38,097 nt of DNA from assembly GCA_021323895.1 (NCBI GenBank), contig JAJPKD010000042.1, positions 1 to 38,097 on the forward strand, read 5' to 3'. Source of the DNA: Acidobacteriota bacterium (GTDB taxonomy: Bacteria; Acidobacteriota; Blastocatellia; Pyrinomonadales; Pyrinomonadaceae). Every line of letters starts with the position of its first letter. Within the stretch, counting starts at the first letter, position 1. Both the position numbers and the translations under genes were made by a program. A model generated the notes under the pieces. The model worked only from the letters and a program-made list of their open reading frames with translations, had not been told where the DNA came from and did no database searches. Of this stretch, positions 31,597-38,097 are shown piece after piece.

Positions 31597-34269
31597 ATGA
31601 AGAACAAAGAACTCGACAACATTTTGGATCAGGTCACGAGCGGCATTCGCTCGGAGAACATCGACGAAGCCACCTTGAGCGCCGCAAAAGAGCGCGTCTC
31701 GATGAAGCTTTCAGAAGGCGCGCTCAGGATGAGTGCGGCCCACCCGCAGGGTGCGGGCGCTCCAATCGAAGGTTGCGCGGATTTTCAGGCGCTCATCCCG
31801 TCGCATCTTGCCGGTGAGCTTTCTGAAGCGCGCAAGCTTTTGCTGGTCGATCACACGCATGAATGCATTCCGTGCCGGCGCGCGTTGAAGCAAGCGCGCG
31901 AAGCTCGAGTTGTTGTTCCGCAGCGAACTGTGCGGGCGGGACGCGCGCGCTCCCAGCAGTACAGCATCCGTCCGGTCGTCCTGCGCTGGGGTATTGCCGC
32001 CGCGCTGGTGATTGGGCTAGGCCTGATCGCGTGGCCACTCGTGCAGCGCTACGTGCCGTTCGGTTCGCTCGAAGCGACGGTGCAAGCTGCGGATGGTCCG
32101 CTCTATCTCGTCTCCGATGCGCAGACGCGCGAATTGAAAATCGGTGAAAAAATTAATCGTGGCGACGTGATTCGCACGTCGAAAGACGGCCATGCCGTGG
32201 TTCGTCTCGGCGACGGATCGACGATCGAAATGAAGGATCGTTCTGAGTTCTCGTTGAATCAGACAATGCGGGGCACGACCGTGAATCTCGACCGCGGCAG
32301 CGTGATCGTCGAAGCTGCGAAACAAAGAAATCACATGTTCGTGGCAACGAGCGATTCACTCGTTTCAGTTACCGGAACCACGTTCGCCGTCAACGCGGGC
32401 ACCAAAGGCTCGCGCGTCAGCGTGATCGAAGGCGAAGTTCATCTCGACACCAACGGTAAGGACAGAGTGCTGCGTCCTGGCGAACAAGCAACGACGAATG
32501 CGGTCATCGAGACTGTGCCAGTCAAGAATGAAGTCGCTTGGAGTAATAACGCGGCGCGTTATTCGCAGATTTTGGAAGGCCTCGCGGCGTTGAAGAAAGA
32601 TCTCAACGCGGTGCCCAAGCCGGGCGTGCGCTACTCGACGCGCTTGCTCGACATGATGCCCGCGGACACGGTTTTGTACGCGTCGCTGCCGAACCTGGCG
32701 AACACGATCGTCGAATCGAATCGCATCATCGAAGAACGCATTCAACAGAATCCAGCGCTGCGCGATTGGTTTGCCAATCGTCAGGGCTCCCGTGGCCCGG
32801 GCATGAACCAGTTGATTTCCGCGATTAAGGATTTCGGCGATCAGTTGGGCGATGAGATCGCGGTCGGCGCGAGCATGAACGATCAAGGTCAGCCGGCTGA
32901 GCCGATCGTGCTGGCGCAACTCAAAAATCCGGCCGGTTTCCGTGCCTTCGTCGATAGCGAAATTCAGAAAATCAACACGAACGGCAAGGGACCGCAGATT
33001 CAGTGGGTGGACGATCCGAAGACCGCGCAGCCTGCTACCGCATCGACGGACAAACAGCTCTACGCATGGATTGCTGGTGATGTGTTGGTGGCCTCGCCGA
33101 AGCTCGAAGGTTTGCAGGCGATCGCGAAGGGCGCCAGCGGATTTTCCGGGACGCCGTTCTATTCACGCATCGCCGGTGTTTACAACGAAGGCGCGGGCAT
33201 TGTCCTCGCGGCTGATCTTGACAAGATCATTGCGCACACTCGCGGCGTGCGGCGAATTGCGGTTGGCGACCAGCATGAGCAGGCGTTGAATCAACTCGGC
33301 GTCTTCAACATGAAGTCGTTCGTGCTCGATCAGAAAGACACCGACGGCAAAACGCACACGCGCGCGGTGTTGGCCTACGATCCTTCGGATCATGGAATCA
33401 CTTCGTGGTTGGCTCAACCGGCGCCGATGGGTTCGTTGGATTACATCTCGCCGGATGCGAATCTGGTCGCGGGCTTCGCGATTAAGAACCCAACCGCCGT
33501 TGTCGATGATTTGCTCGCCGTGCTGAACAATGTCTGTCCCGATCTCAACAAACACCTTGATGATTTGCAGAAGAACCACGGCTTGAATCTGCGCAACGAT
33601 ATCGCGGCGCCGCTCGGTGGCGAATATGCGTTCGCGATCGACGGGCCAATTCTGCCGACGCCTTCGTGGAAGTTGATCTTCCAGGTAAACGATCCGGCGC
33701 ACCTGCAACAGACGTTTGAGCAGGTCGTCAACGAAGTGAATAAGGAAGCCGCGAAGGAGGGCAAGAAGGGTCTGGAGTGGGAACGTTCCGATTCCGGCGG
33801 TCACACTTACTACACGCTGCGCTCGAAAGACTTTGGCGGCGTGGAAGTGAACTACGTGTTCGCGAACGGTTACTTGATTGCCGGGCCGACACGCGCGCTG
33901 GTCGATCAAGCGCTGCGTTTCCACGATTCAGGCAGCACGCTGATTCACTCGCCGAAGTTCATGGCTGGCTTGCCGGCGGACGGCAACGTCAATTTCTCGG
34001 CGCTGATCTATCACAACCTCGCGCCGATTGTTCAGCCGTTTGCGAATCGCATGGGCAACTCGAACAGCGAGCAGGGCAAAGCCATTGCCGCTATGGCCGC
34101 GAACATGGAGCCGACGCTGGCGTACGCTTATGCCTACGGCGATCGGATCGAGTTCAACGCTAACACCGAAGGTGGGCCATTTGGTTTGAGCCCGGCGACG
34201 CTGCTCGGCATGCCGAGCGCGTTTGAGCTTCATCACATTCTCGAACAGGGAATGAAGCCGCAAAAGTAG
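31597..34269 (+). CDS. Anti-sigma-like membrane protein with FecR domain and large ectodomain
   Basis: 890 residues. A zinc-finger (zf-HC2-like) module has Cys60 and 'HTHECIPCRR' (His86, Cys90, Cys93). One transmembrane helix is at about 128-149. A FecR domain follows at 157-290 ('GEKINRGDVIRTSKDGHAVVRLGDGS', 'TSDSLVSVTGTTFAVNAG', 'SVIEGEVHLD'). From about 345 to the end is a long outer domain of DUF3352-like type ('MMPADTVLYASLPNLANTIV', 'LPADGNVNFSALIYHNLAPIV'). The architecture is anti-sigma on the inside and sensor on the outside. It sits 84 bp after the ECF sigma gene. GGAG lies 10 bp before the ATG at 31597. The fusion of all four parts is uncommon; the signal is unknown. Confidence 0.85.
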   Translation: MKNKELDNILDQVTSGIRSENIDEATLSAAKERVSMKLSEGALRMSAAHPQGAGAPIEGCADFQALIPSHLAGELSEARKLLLVDHTHECIPCRRALKQAREARVVVPQRTVRAGRARSQQYSIRPVVLRWGIAAALVIGLGLIAWPLVQRYVPFGSLEATVQAADGPLYLVSDAQTRELKIGEKINRGDVIRTSKDGHAVVRLGDGSTIEMKDRSEFSLNQTMRGTTVNLDRGSVIVEAAKQRNHMFVATSDSLVSVTGTTFAVNAGTKGSRVSVIEGEVHLDTNGKDRVLRPGEQATTNAVIETVPVKNEVAWSNNAARYSQILEGLAALKKDLNAVPKPGVRYSTRLLDMMPADTVLYASLPNLANTIVESNRIIEERIQQNPALRDWFANRQGSRGPGMNQLISAIKDFGDQLGDEIAVGASMNDQGQPAEPIVLAQLKNPAGFRAFVDSEIQKINTNGKGPQIQWVDDPKTAQPATASTDKQLYAWIAGDVLVASPKLEGLQAIAKGASGFSGTPFYSRIAGVYNEGAGIVLAADLDKIIAHTRGVRRIAVGDQHEQALNQLGVFNMKSFVLDQKDTDGKTHTRAVLAYDPSDHGITSWLAQPAPMGSLDYISPDANLVAGFAIKNPTAVVDDLLAVLNNVCPDLNKHLDDLQKNHGLNLRNDIAAPLGGEYAFAIDGPILPTPSWKLIFQVNDPAHLQQTFEQVVNEVNKEAAKEGKKGLEWERSDSGGHTYYTLRSKDFGGVEVNYVFANGYLIAGPTRALVDQALRFHDSGSTLIHSPKFMAGLPADGNVNFSALIYHNLAPIVQPFANRMGNSNSEQGKAIAAMAANMEPTLAYAYAYGDRIEFNANTEGGPFGLSPATLLGMPSAFELHHILEQGMKPQK

Positions 34270-34317
34270 GTCGCGTGTTTAGGGCAAGAAGATAACCGCA
34301 GCAGGCGCGGAGGAGAT

Positions 34318-34355
34318 CGCAGAGCACACTGAGAAATTCTCAGCGTCACTCTGCG
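34318..34355. repeat. CGCAGAG palindromic element before the small membrane gene
   Basis: CGCAGAG (34318-34324) pairs with CTCTGCG (34349-34355); inside, CTGAGAA-A-TTCTCAG (34329-34343) is perfect. More CTCTGCAGACTCTGCG follows to 34376. Confidence 0.8.
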
Positions 34356-34410
34356 ACAGCCTCTGCAGACTCTGCGTTGAACGACTTATCGAAAGATTCG
34401 GGAGGCCTTC

Positions 34411-34671
34411 ATGAATACTCTTAACATTAAAGAATCAAAGCCAGCGGCAGATCGCGGTTTACTAACCAACGGCCTCACGCTCGTGGCTCTCGGCCTCTCG
34501 ATATTATTTCTGAACTCGTGGGACACTCTGGTCGTAAGAACAACCGTTGGATTATTCTGGGTAACGTTTCTGCTGATTCTGAATGGCCCGGTCGCGGTGA
34601 AAGCGTTGCGGGCTCTCGCAAAAAAGAATGACACTCGCCGTCGCAACTACCGATTCTCACCTGAACGATAG
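34411..34671 (+). CDS. Small two-helix membrane protein, unknown
   Basis: 86 residues with hydrophobic segments at about 18-36 ('[19 protein letters not shown]') and 43-63 ('[21 protein letters not shown]'), then a basic tail ([16 protein letters not shown]). GGGAGG is 7 bp before the ATG. Its last 44 bp overlap the start of the ABC ATPase, so the two are coupled. No family was recognised; it could be an accessory subunit of the transporter. Confidence 0.75.
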   Translation: MNTLNIKESKPAADRGLLTNGLTLVALGLSILFLNSWDTLVVRTTVGLFWVTFLLILNGPVAVKALRALAKKNDTRRRNYRFSPER

Positions 34672-35596
34672 CGCCGGTGTCATCACTCTCGACAATCTGT
34701 CTGTAAATTTTGGCGGCCGTCCGATTCTCAAAAGCCTGAATGGTGAATTGCGCGGACGTGCGATTGGTCTGCTTGGCCCAAACGGCGCCGGCAAGACGAC
34801 GCTGATACATACGCTGCTTGGTTTTCATCCGCCCGCGTCCGGTACGGCGCGAATCTTTGGCAGCGACATTCGTAGCGATGCCAATCAAATCAAGAGATTG
34901 ATCGGCTACATGCCTGAGCGCGACTCGTTCATCACCAAGATGTCGTGCATTCACTTCGTGCGTTTCATGGCTGAACTCTCGGGCTTGCCTTCAGCGGCGG
35001 CGTTGGAACGCGCGCACGAGGCGTTGTTCTTTGTCGGACTCGGCGAGGCGCGTTATCGGAACGTGGATACGTTTTCACTCGGCATGAAGCAACTGGCGAA
35101 GTTGGCGCAGGCGATCGTCCACGGGCCTAAGCTGATTTTTCTCGACGAGCCGACCAACGGGCTCGATCCGCCGGCGCGCCAGCGCATGATCAAAATGATT
35201 CGCGAGATTCGTGACAGCGGCCAGGCGAACATCGTTCTGTCATCGCACTTGTTGCGCGATGTCGAAGAATGCTGCGAGGAAATTTTGATTCTGAAAGAAG
35301 GCCGGCTGGTCACTTACTGCAATCTTGAAGAAGAGCGCAAGGCAAACAAGAAGTTTCTGATGCTCGAAACGCGGGGCGATCTGCATTCATTCATCGAAGG
35401 CGTGAGCCGCATGGGCGCAGAGTGCGCCGTTACAAGCGATCATCGTTTGCGCATCATTCTGCAGGACGGGAACGAGATTCGCGACTTGTACCGGCTAGCG
35501 GCGGATTCGCAGGTCCAGATTCGCCGGCTGGCTTTCAAACGCGATTCACTGGAAGACATTTTCCTGAAGGCGATGGAGAACGGCGACGTAGCGTAG
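34628..35596 (+). CDS. ABC transporter ATPase
   Basis: 322 residues. Walker A 'GPNGAGKTT' (50-58), signature '[15 protein letters not shown]' in place of LSGGQ, Walker B '[13 protein letters not shown]' and switch His in '[12 protein letters not shown]'. The C-terminal ~100 residues form an extra domain of the DrrA/CcmA-like group. This type powers export or maturation by separate permease subunits. The last codons (GDVA, stop) fall in a palindromic element that supplies the TAG. The start ATG at 34628 overlaps the previous gene by 44 bp; no better start is seen. The permease follows. Confidence 0.93.
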   Translation: MTLAVATTDSHLNDSAGVITLDNLSVNFGGRPILKSLNGELRGRAIGLLGPNGAGKTTLIHTLLGFHPPASGTARIFGSDIRSDANQIKRLIGYMPERDSFITKMSCIHFVRFMAELSGLPSAAALERAHEALFFVGLGEARYRNVDTFSLGMKQLAKLAQAIVHGPKLIFLDEPTNGLDPPARQRMIKMIREIRDSGQANIVLSSHLLRDVEECCEEILILKEGRLVTYCNLEEERKANKKFLMLETRGDLHSFIEGVSRMGAECAVTSDHRLRIILQDGNEIRDLYRLAADSQVQIRRLAFKRDSLEDIFLKAMENGDVA

Positions 35597-35636
35597 ACTT
35601 TAGTCTGCGCCGGCGCAGGCTAAAAGCCTACGCTAC
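35588..35636. repeat. GTAGC-TAG palindromic element ending the ABC ATPase gene
   Basis: The arms 35588-35610 and 35613-35636 pair. The inner hairpin is AGACT-TT-AGTCT on the left and AGGCT-TTTT-AGCCT-like on the right (reverse strand), again a compensated change. Same family as 8877-8929. The TAG at 35594-35596 is the ATPase stop. Confidence 0.85.
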
Positions 35637-35642
35637 CTTGCT

Positions 35643-36560
35643 ATGGCAGTACTGGAACGCACATACAAACGATACGAAGGCACGTTGTCGCCTGAGTGGA
35701 GCCGTTTCCTCATCATCCCGCGGCACGCGGTGCGGAATATCTTTCGCTCGAAACTCTTCACTGGCTTTTATGCGTTGTCATTTGTGTGGCCCCTGGTCTG
35801 CGCGATTCTGATCTACCTGCATCACAACGCGGAAGCGCTGGCGATTCTCAGAGTAAATGTCGTCGATGTGCTGCCGATCGATGCCACATTTTTTCAGACT
35901 TTTGTCGCGGTGCAGGGAACGATCGGGTTTTTCCTCGCGATGCTTGTCGGTCCACAGCAGGTTTCGCGCGACCTGACCAACAACGCGCTGCCGCTTTATC
36001 TCTGCCGGCCATTCAGCCGCAGCGAATATGTCGTCGGCAAAATGTCGATTGTGATCATTCTGCTTTCGACGATCACTTGGATACCGGGTCTGATTCTGTT
36101 TCTCCTGCAAAGCTATCTGGAAGGTTGGACGTGGTTCTCTGCCAACATCCCGATTGCCAGCGCGATCTTTCTTGGCAGTTTGGTTTGGATAGTCCTGCTC
36201 GCGCTGTTAACGCAGACAATTTCGGCCTGGGTGAGATGGAGTCTGGCGGCGCGCGCGGCGATGATCGGTTTGTTCCTGATCCCCGGCGTGTTTGCGACCA
36301 TTGTTAACGAAATGATTCAGACGCATTGGGGAAACATCATCAGCCTCAATGCTCTGATCGCAAACGTCTGGGCCGGTTTGTTTGGAACCTTCGTGCGACA
36401 AACGAGTCAGGTTCAGGAACGCCGCGGCGGACAAATCATTCGCGAGGCCCTGATGACTGAGCCGCCGCTGTGGGCTTCATGGTTCATGCTGTTTCTGATC
36501 TGCGCGCTTTGCCTGTGGCTGTTGTCGCGCAAGGTGAAGGCTTACGAAGTGGTGAAGTGA
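35643..36560 (+). CDS. ABC transporter permease (ABC-2 type)
   Basis: 305 residues with about six hydrophobic segments ('GFYALSFVWPLVCAILIYL', 'TFFQTFVAVQGTIGFFLAMLVG', 'MSIVIILLSTITWIPGLILFLL', 'IPIASAIFLGSLVWIVLLALLTQTI', 'AAMIGLFLIPGVFATIV', 'WASWFMLFLICALCLWLLS'). 'PLYLCRPFSRSEYVVGKM' is a common ABC-2 permease motif after the second segment. It probably pairs with the ATPase upstream. ATG at 35643 is 6 bp after the palindromic element; SD is weak. Confidence 0.88.
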   Translation: MAVLERTYKRYEGTLSPEWSRFLIIPRHAVRNIFRSKLFTGFYALSFVWPLVCAILIYLHHNAEALAILRVNVVDVLPIDATFFQTFVAVQGTIGFFLAMLVGPQQVSRDLTNNALPLYLCRPFSRSEYVVGKMSIVIILLSTITWIPGLILFLLQSYLEGWTWFSANIPIASAIFLGSLVWIVLLALLTQTISAWVRWSLAARAAMIGLFLIPGVFATIVNEMIQTHWGNIISLNALIANVWAGLFGTFVRQTSQVQERRGGQIIREALMTEPPLWASWFMLFLICALCLWLLSRKVKAYEVVK

Positions 36561-36567
36561 TTGGAGC

Positions 36568-36584
36568 GCGGGCATCCTGCCCGC
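36568..36584. repeat. GCGGGCA-TCC-TGCCCGC hairpin
   Basis: GCGGGCA pairs with TGCCCGC around TCC; the wider GAGCGCGGGCATCCTGCCCGC is a common repeat in environmental genomes. It follows the permease stop and adjoins the next element. Confidence 0.75.
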
Positions 36585-36590
36585 AAATGC

Positions 36591-36644
36591 GTTTAGAGCG
36601 CGGACTTGTACGCGCATTGCTAGGAACAAGTCCCGACTCTAAAC
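36591..36644. repeat. GTTTAGAG palindromic element before the second ABC ATPase
   Basis: GTTTAGAG (36591-36598) and CTCTAAAC (36637-36644) are the ends, with GCGCGGACTTGTACGCGC (36597-36614) inside. It has the same ends as 31507-31557 and contains the parts found, in another order, inside trpA. Confidence 0.85.
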
Positions 36645-36653
36645 GAAATCAAG

Positions 36654-37595
36654 ATGAGTACATCAGAAAACAAAATCGTCTTCGATAACGTCTCGAAATT
36701 TTACGGCGAGATTCTCGGCGTGAATCGAGTCAGCCTCGAAATTCCGGCGGGCATCACCAGCCTGGTGGGACCAAACGGAGCAGGGAAGACGACGCTGATG
36801 AATCTGATGACGGGACTGCTGCGCCCAACTCGCGGACGTCTCAGCGTGCTCGGCATTCCCACCGACCACCCTGAACAGTTATTTCGCAAAGTTGGTTATT
36901 GCTCGCAGTTTGATTCGTTTCCGCGGGGGCTGACGGGGCGCGAATTCATCAGCGCATTCCTGATGGTTTCCGGATTCACGCGCAAGCAATCAGATGAACT
37001 AACCGAGAGAGCGCTGGATCGCGTCGAGCTTCTGCCGGCGGCCGATCGAAAGATCGGCGCGTACAGTAAAGGCATGCGACAGCGCGTGCGGCTCGCGCAA
37101 TCGATCGCGCATCAACCTTCGGTGCTGATCCTTGATGAGCCGCTGAACGGCCTTGATCCGATGGTGCGCGCGGAAACGATTGCCTTGTTCAAGCAGCTCG
37201 CGGCTGATGGATTGCACTTGATTATCTCGAGCCACATCCTGCACGAAGTTGACATGATGTCGGATCGCGTCGTGTTGCTGAACAACGGCTACGTCGTCGC
37301 CGAAGGAGCCATCCACGGAGTGCGCGACGAGATGGACGTCGAGCATCCGGCGCAGATTCTGATTCGCTGCGATCAGCCGTCCGTGTTGGCATCGCGAATT
37401 TTCCAGCACGGAGAAGTGGTTGAAGCGCGCGTGCACGACGATCGCCACGGCTTGTTCGTGAAGACCCGCAATCCCGATCAGTTTTATCTGTCGTTGAACG
37501 AGGTCGTGGCGCAGGGTCAGATTACCGTTGAATCGATCGCGCCGGTCGATGATGACTTGAGCGCAGTTTATGACTATTTGATTGGCGCGCAATAA
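36654..37595 (+). CDS. Second ABC transporter ATPase
   Basis: 313 residues. Walker A 'GPNGAGKTT' (39-47), signature '[15 protein letters not shown]' in place of LSGGQ, Walker B '[13 protein letters not shown]', switch His in '[14 protein letters not shown]'. The C-terminal extension is of the same class as the first ATPase. The two ATPases flank a permease, so two ATPase/permease pairs or one heteromeric exporter are possible. ATG at 36654 follows the element by 9 bp; no strong SD. Confidence 0.93.
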   Translation: MSTSENKIVFDNVSKFYGEILGVNRVSLEIPAGITSLVGPNGAGKTTLMNLMTGLLRPTRGRLSVLGIPTDHPEQLFRKVGYCSQFDSFPRGLTGREFISAFLMVSGFTRKQSDELTERALDRVELLPAADRKIGAYSKGMRQRVRLAQSIAHQPSVLILDEPLNGLDPMVRAETIALFKQLAADGLHLIISSHILHEVDMMSDRVVLLNNGYVVAEGAIHGVRDEMDVEHPAQILIRCDQPSVLASRIFQHGEVVEARVHDDRHGLFVKTRNPDQFYLSLNEVVAQGQITVESIAPVDDDLSAVYDYLIGAQ

Positions 37596-37613
37596 CAAGC
37601 TGACTTCATTTTT

Positions 37614-38097
37614 ATGAGTGCAAACGCCGAGACATTTCAAACGCGTGTCGAGATCAAGGACGCGGGGTTCGCGCTTTGGCTGCGGCAGATCGGCGCGATC
37701 CTGCGGCTCGAGCTGAAGAAGAATTTCTTTGGCAAGCGCTCGCTGCTGGTTTATTTGCTGGCGCTGATGCCGATCGGTTTGCTGACACTGGTCGAGTTGA
37801 TAAATCCGATCGGCCGCGACACCAACCAATTGCCAACGATCTTCTCGATCTTCTACAACTCGATGATTCTGCGCACGGTGGTCTTCTTTGGCTGCGCCTG
37901 GATCTTCATGAATCTTTTCCGCGGCGAGATCGTCGATCGCAGCCTGCACTACTATTTTCTTTCCTCGGTTCGTCGCGAAGTTCTGGTGGCGGGGAAATAC
38001 GTTTCGGGCGTGCTGACTTCAATCGTGCTCTTCGTTACCGTGACTGTCGTCTCGATGCTGATCGTTTTCTTTTCACACTACTACACAACGAGCACGC
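37614..38097 (+). CDS. Second ABC permease, 5' part (runs off the window)
   Basis: 161 residues visible from ATG 37614 with no stop. A cytoplasmic N-terminus ('WLRQIGAILRLELKKNFFGKRS') leads to hydrophobic segments 'LLVYLLALMPIGLLTLVELI', 'ILRTVVFFGCAWIFMNLF' and 'VLTSIVLFVTVTVVSMLIVFF'. 'GEIVDRSLHYYFLSSVRREVLVAGKY' (read GEIVDRSLHYYFLSS, RREVLVAGKYVSG) is the ABC-2 permease motif. It is the partner of the second ATPase, 18 bp downstream. Confidence 0.8.
   Translation, partial: MSANAETFQTRVEIKDAGFALWLRQIGAILRLELKKNFFGKRSLLVYLLALMPIGLLTLVELINPIGRDTNQLPTIFSIFYNSMILRTVVFFGCAWIFMNLFRGEIVDRSLHYYFLSSVRREVLVAGKYVSGVLTSIVLFVTVTVVSMLIVFFSHYYTTST

Noticed and set aside
33163-33924. 253-residue open frame on the minus strand inside the FecR/anti-sigma gene
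   Set aside because: Composition is that of an antisense shadow, and the plus-strand gene has clear domains.
36999-37949. 316-residue open frame on the minus strand opposite the second ABC ATPase and permease
   Set aside because: Low-information, His/Arg/Asp-rich translation with no motifs, fully opposite two clear ABC genes. It is a GC-skew shadow.

Overview
The window looks like a chromosomal segment of an Acidobacteriota-type bacterium, most likely class Blastocatellia. This is an inference from several features: a 986-residue Ser/Thr kinase with a membrane segment and TPR-like tail, an LptA/OstA-like envelope protein, a YpdA-type flavoprotein, moderately high GC, and the gene order ispE, tRNA-Gln, prs, rplY, pth, rpsF, rpsR, rplI, dnaB, alr. 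Nearly everything is on the plus strand. Only a tRNA-Leu and a Tyr-rich secreted protein are on the minus strand. No phage, transposase or CRISPR array is visible.

Layout. 1-1580: 3' part of an LptA/OstA-like gene. 1649-3838: trpB and trpA, the two tryptophan synthase subunits. 4149-5228: recA. 5396-7620: an MTA/SAH-deaminase-like amidohydrolase overlapping ispE. 7703-14818: a housekeeping run of tRNA-Gln, prs, rplY, pth, rpsF, rpsR, rplI, dnaB and alr. 14815-21011: accessory metabolism (DUF1569, alpha/beta hydrolase, PhzF, YpdA-like reductase, acyl-CoA synthetase, small membrane protein), with a MazEF-type toxin-antitoxin pair inserted at the 3' end of the YpdA gene. 21111-21864 (minus): tRNA-Leu(CAG) with a terminator, and a secreted protein that is about one fifth tyrosine. 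22000-26653: yggS, yggT, yggU, then the large kinase. 26747-28112: yebC and ruvC. 28202-30797: two secreted proteins. 30883-38097: an ECF sigma factor, a zinc-finger/FecR/large-ectodomain membrane protein, a two-helix membrane protein, and a two-ATPase, two-permease ABC cluster that runs off the window.

The most distinctive feature is the intergenic DNA. More than half of the gaps longer than about 50 bp contain a palindromic mini-element. At least nine sequence families occur, several with two or three copies here. Where copies or arms can be compared, the hairpin stems differ by paired, compensating changes. The elements also reach into genes. One lies in frame inside trpA and adds about 22 residues, another contributes to the sigma-factor N-terminus, and others supply start codons (pth, alr), stop codons (trpB, prs, sigma factor, ABC ATPase) or a C-terminal tail (pth). 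This is the best candidate for an undescribed system in the window.

The second notable structure is the toxin-antitoxin cassette, which is flanked by a 54-bp direct repeat (52/54 identical) of the end of the YpdA-like gene. This suggests cassette insertion with replacement of the gene end. Functions are assigned from recognisable motifs and family knowledge only. No database search was run.
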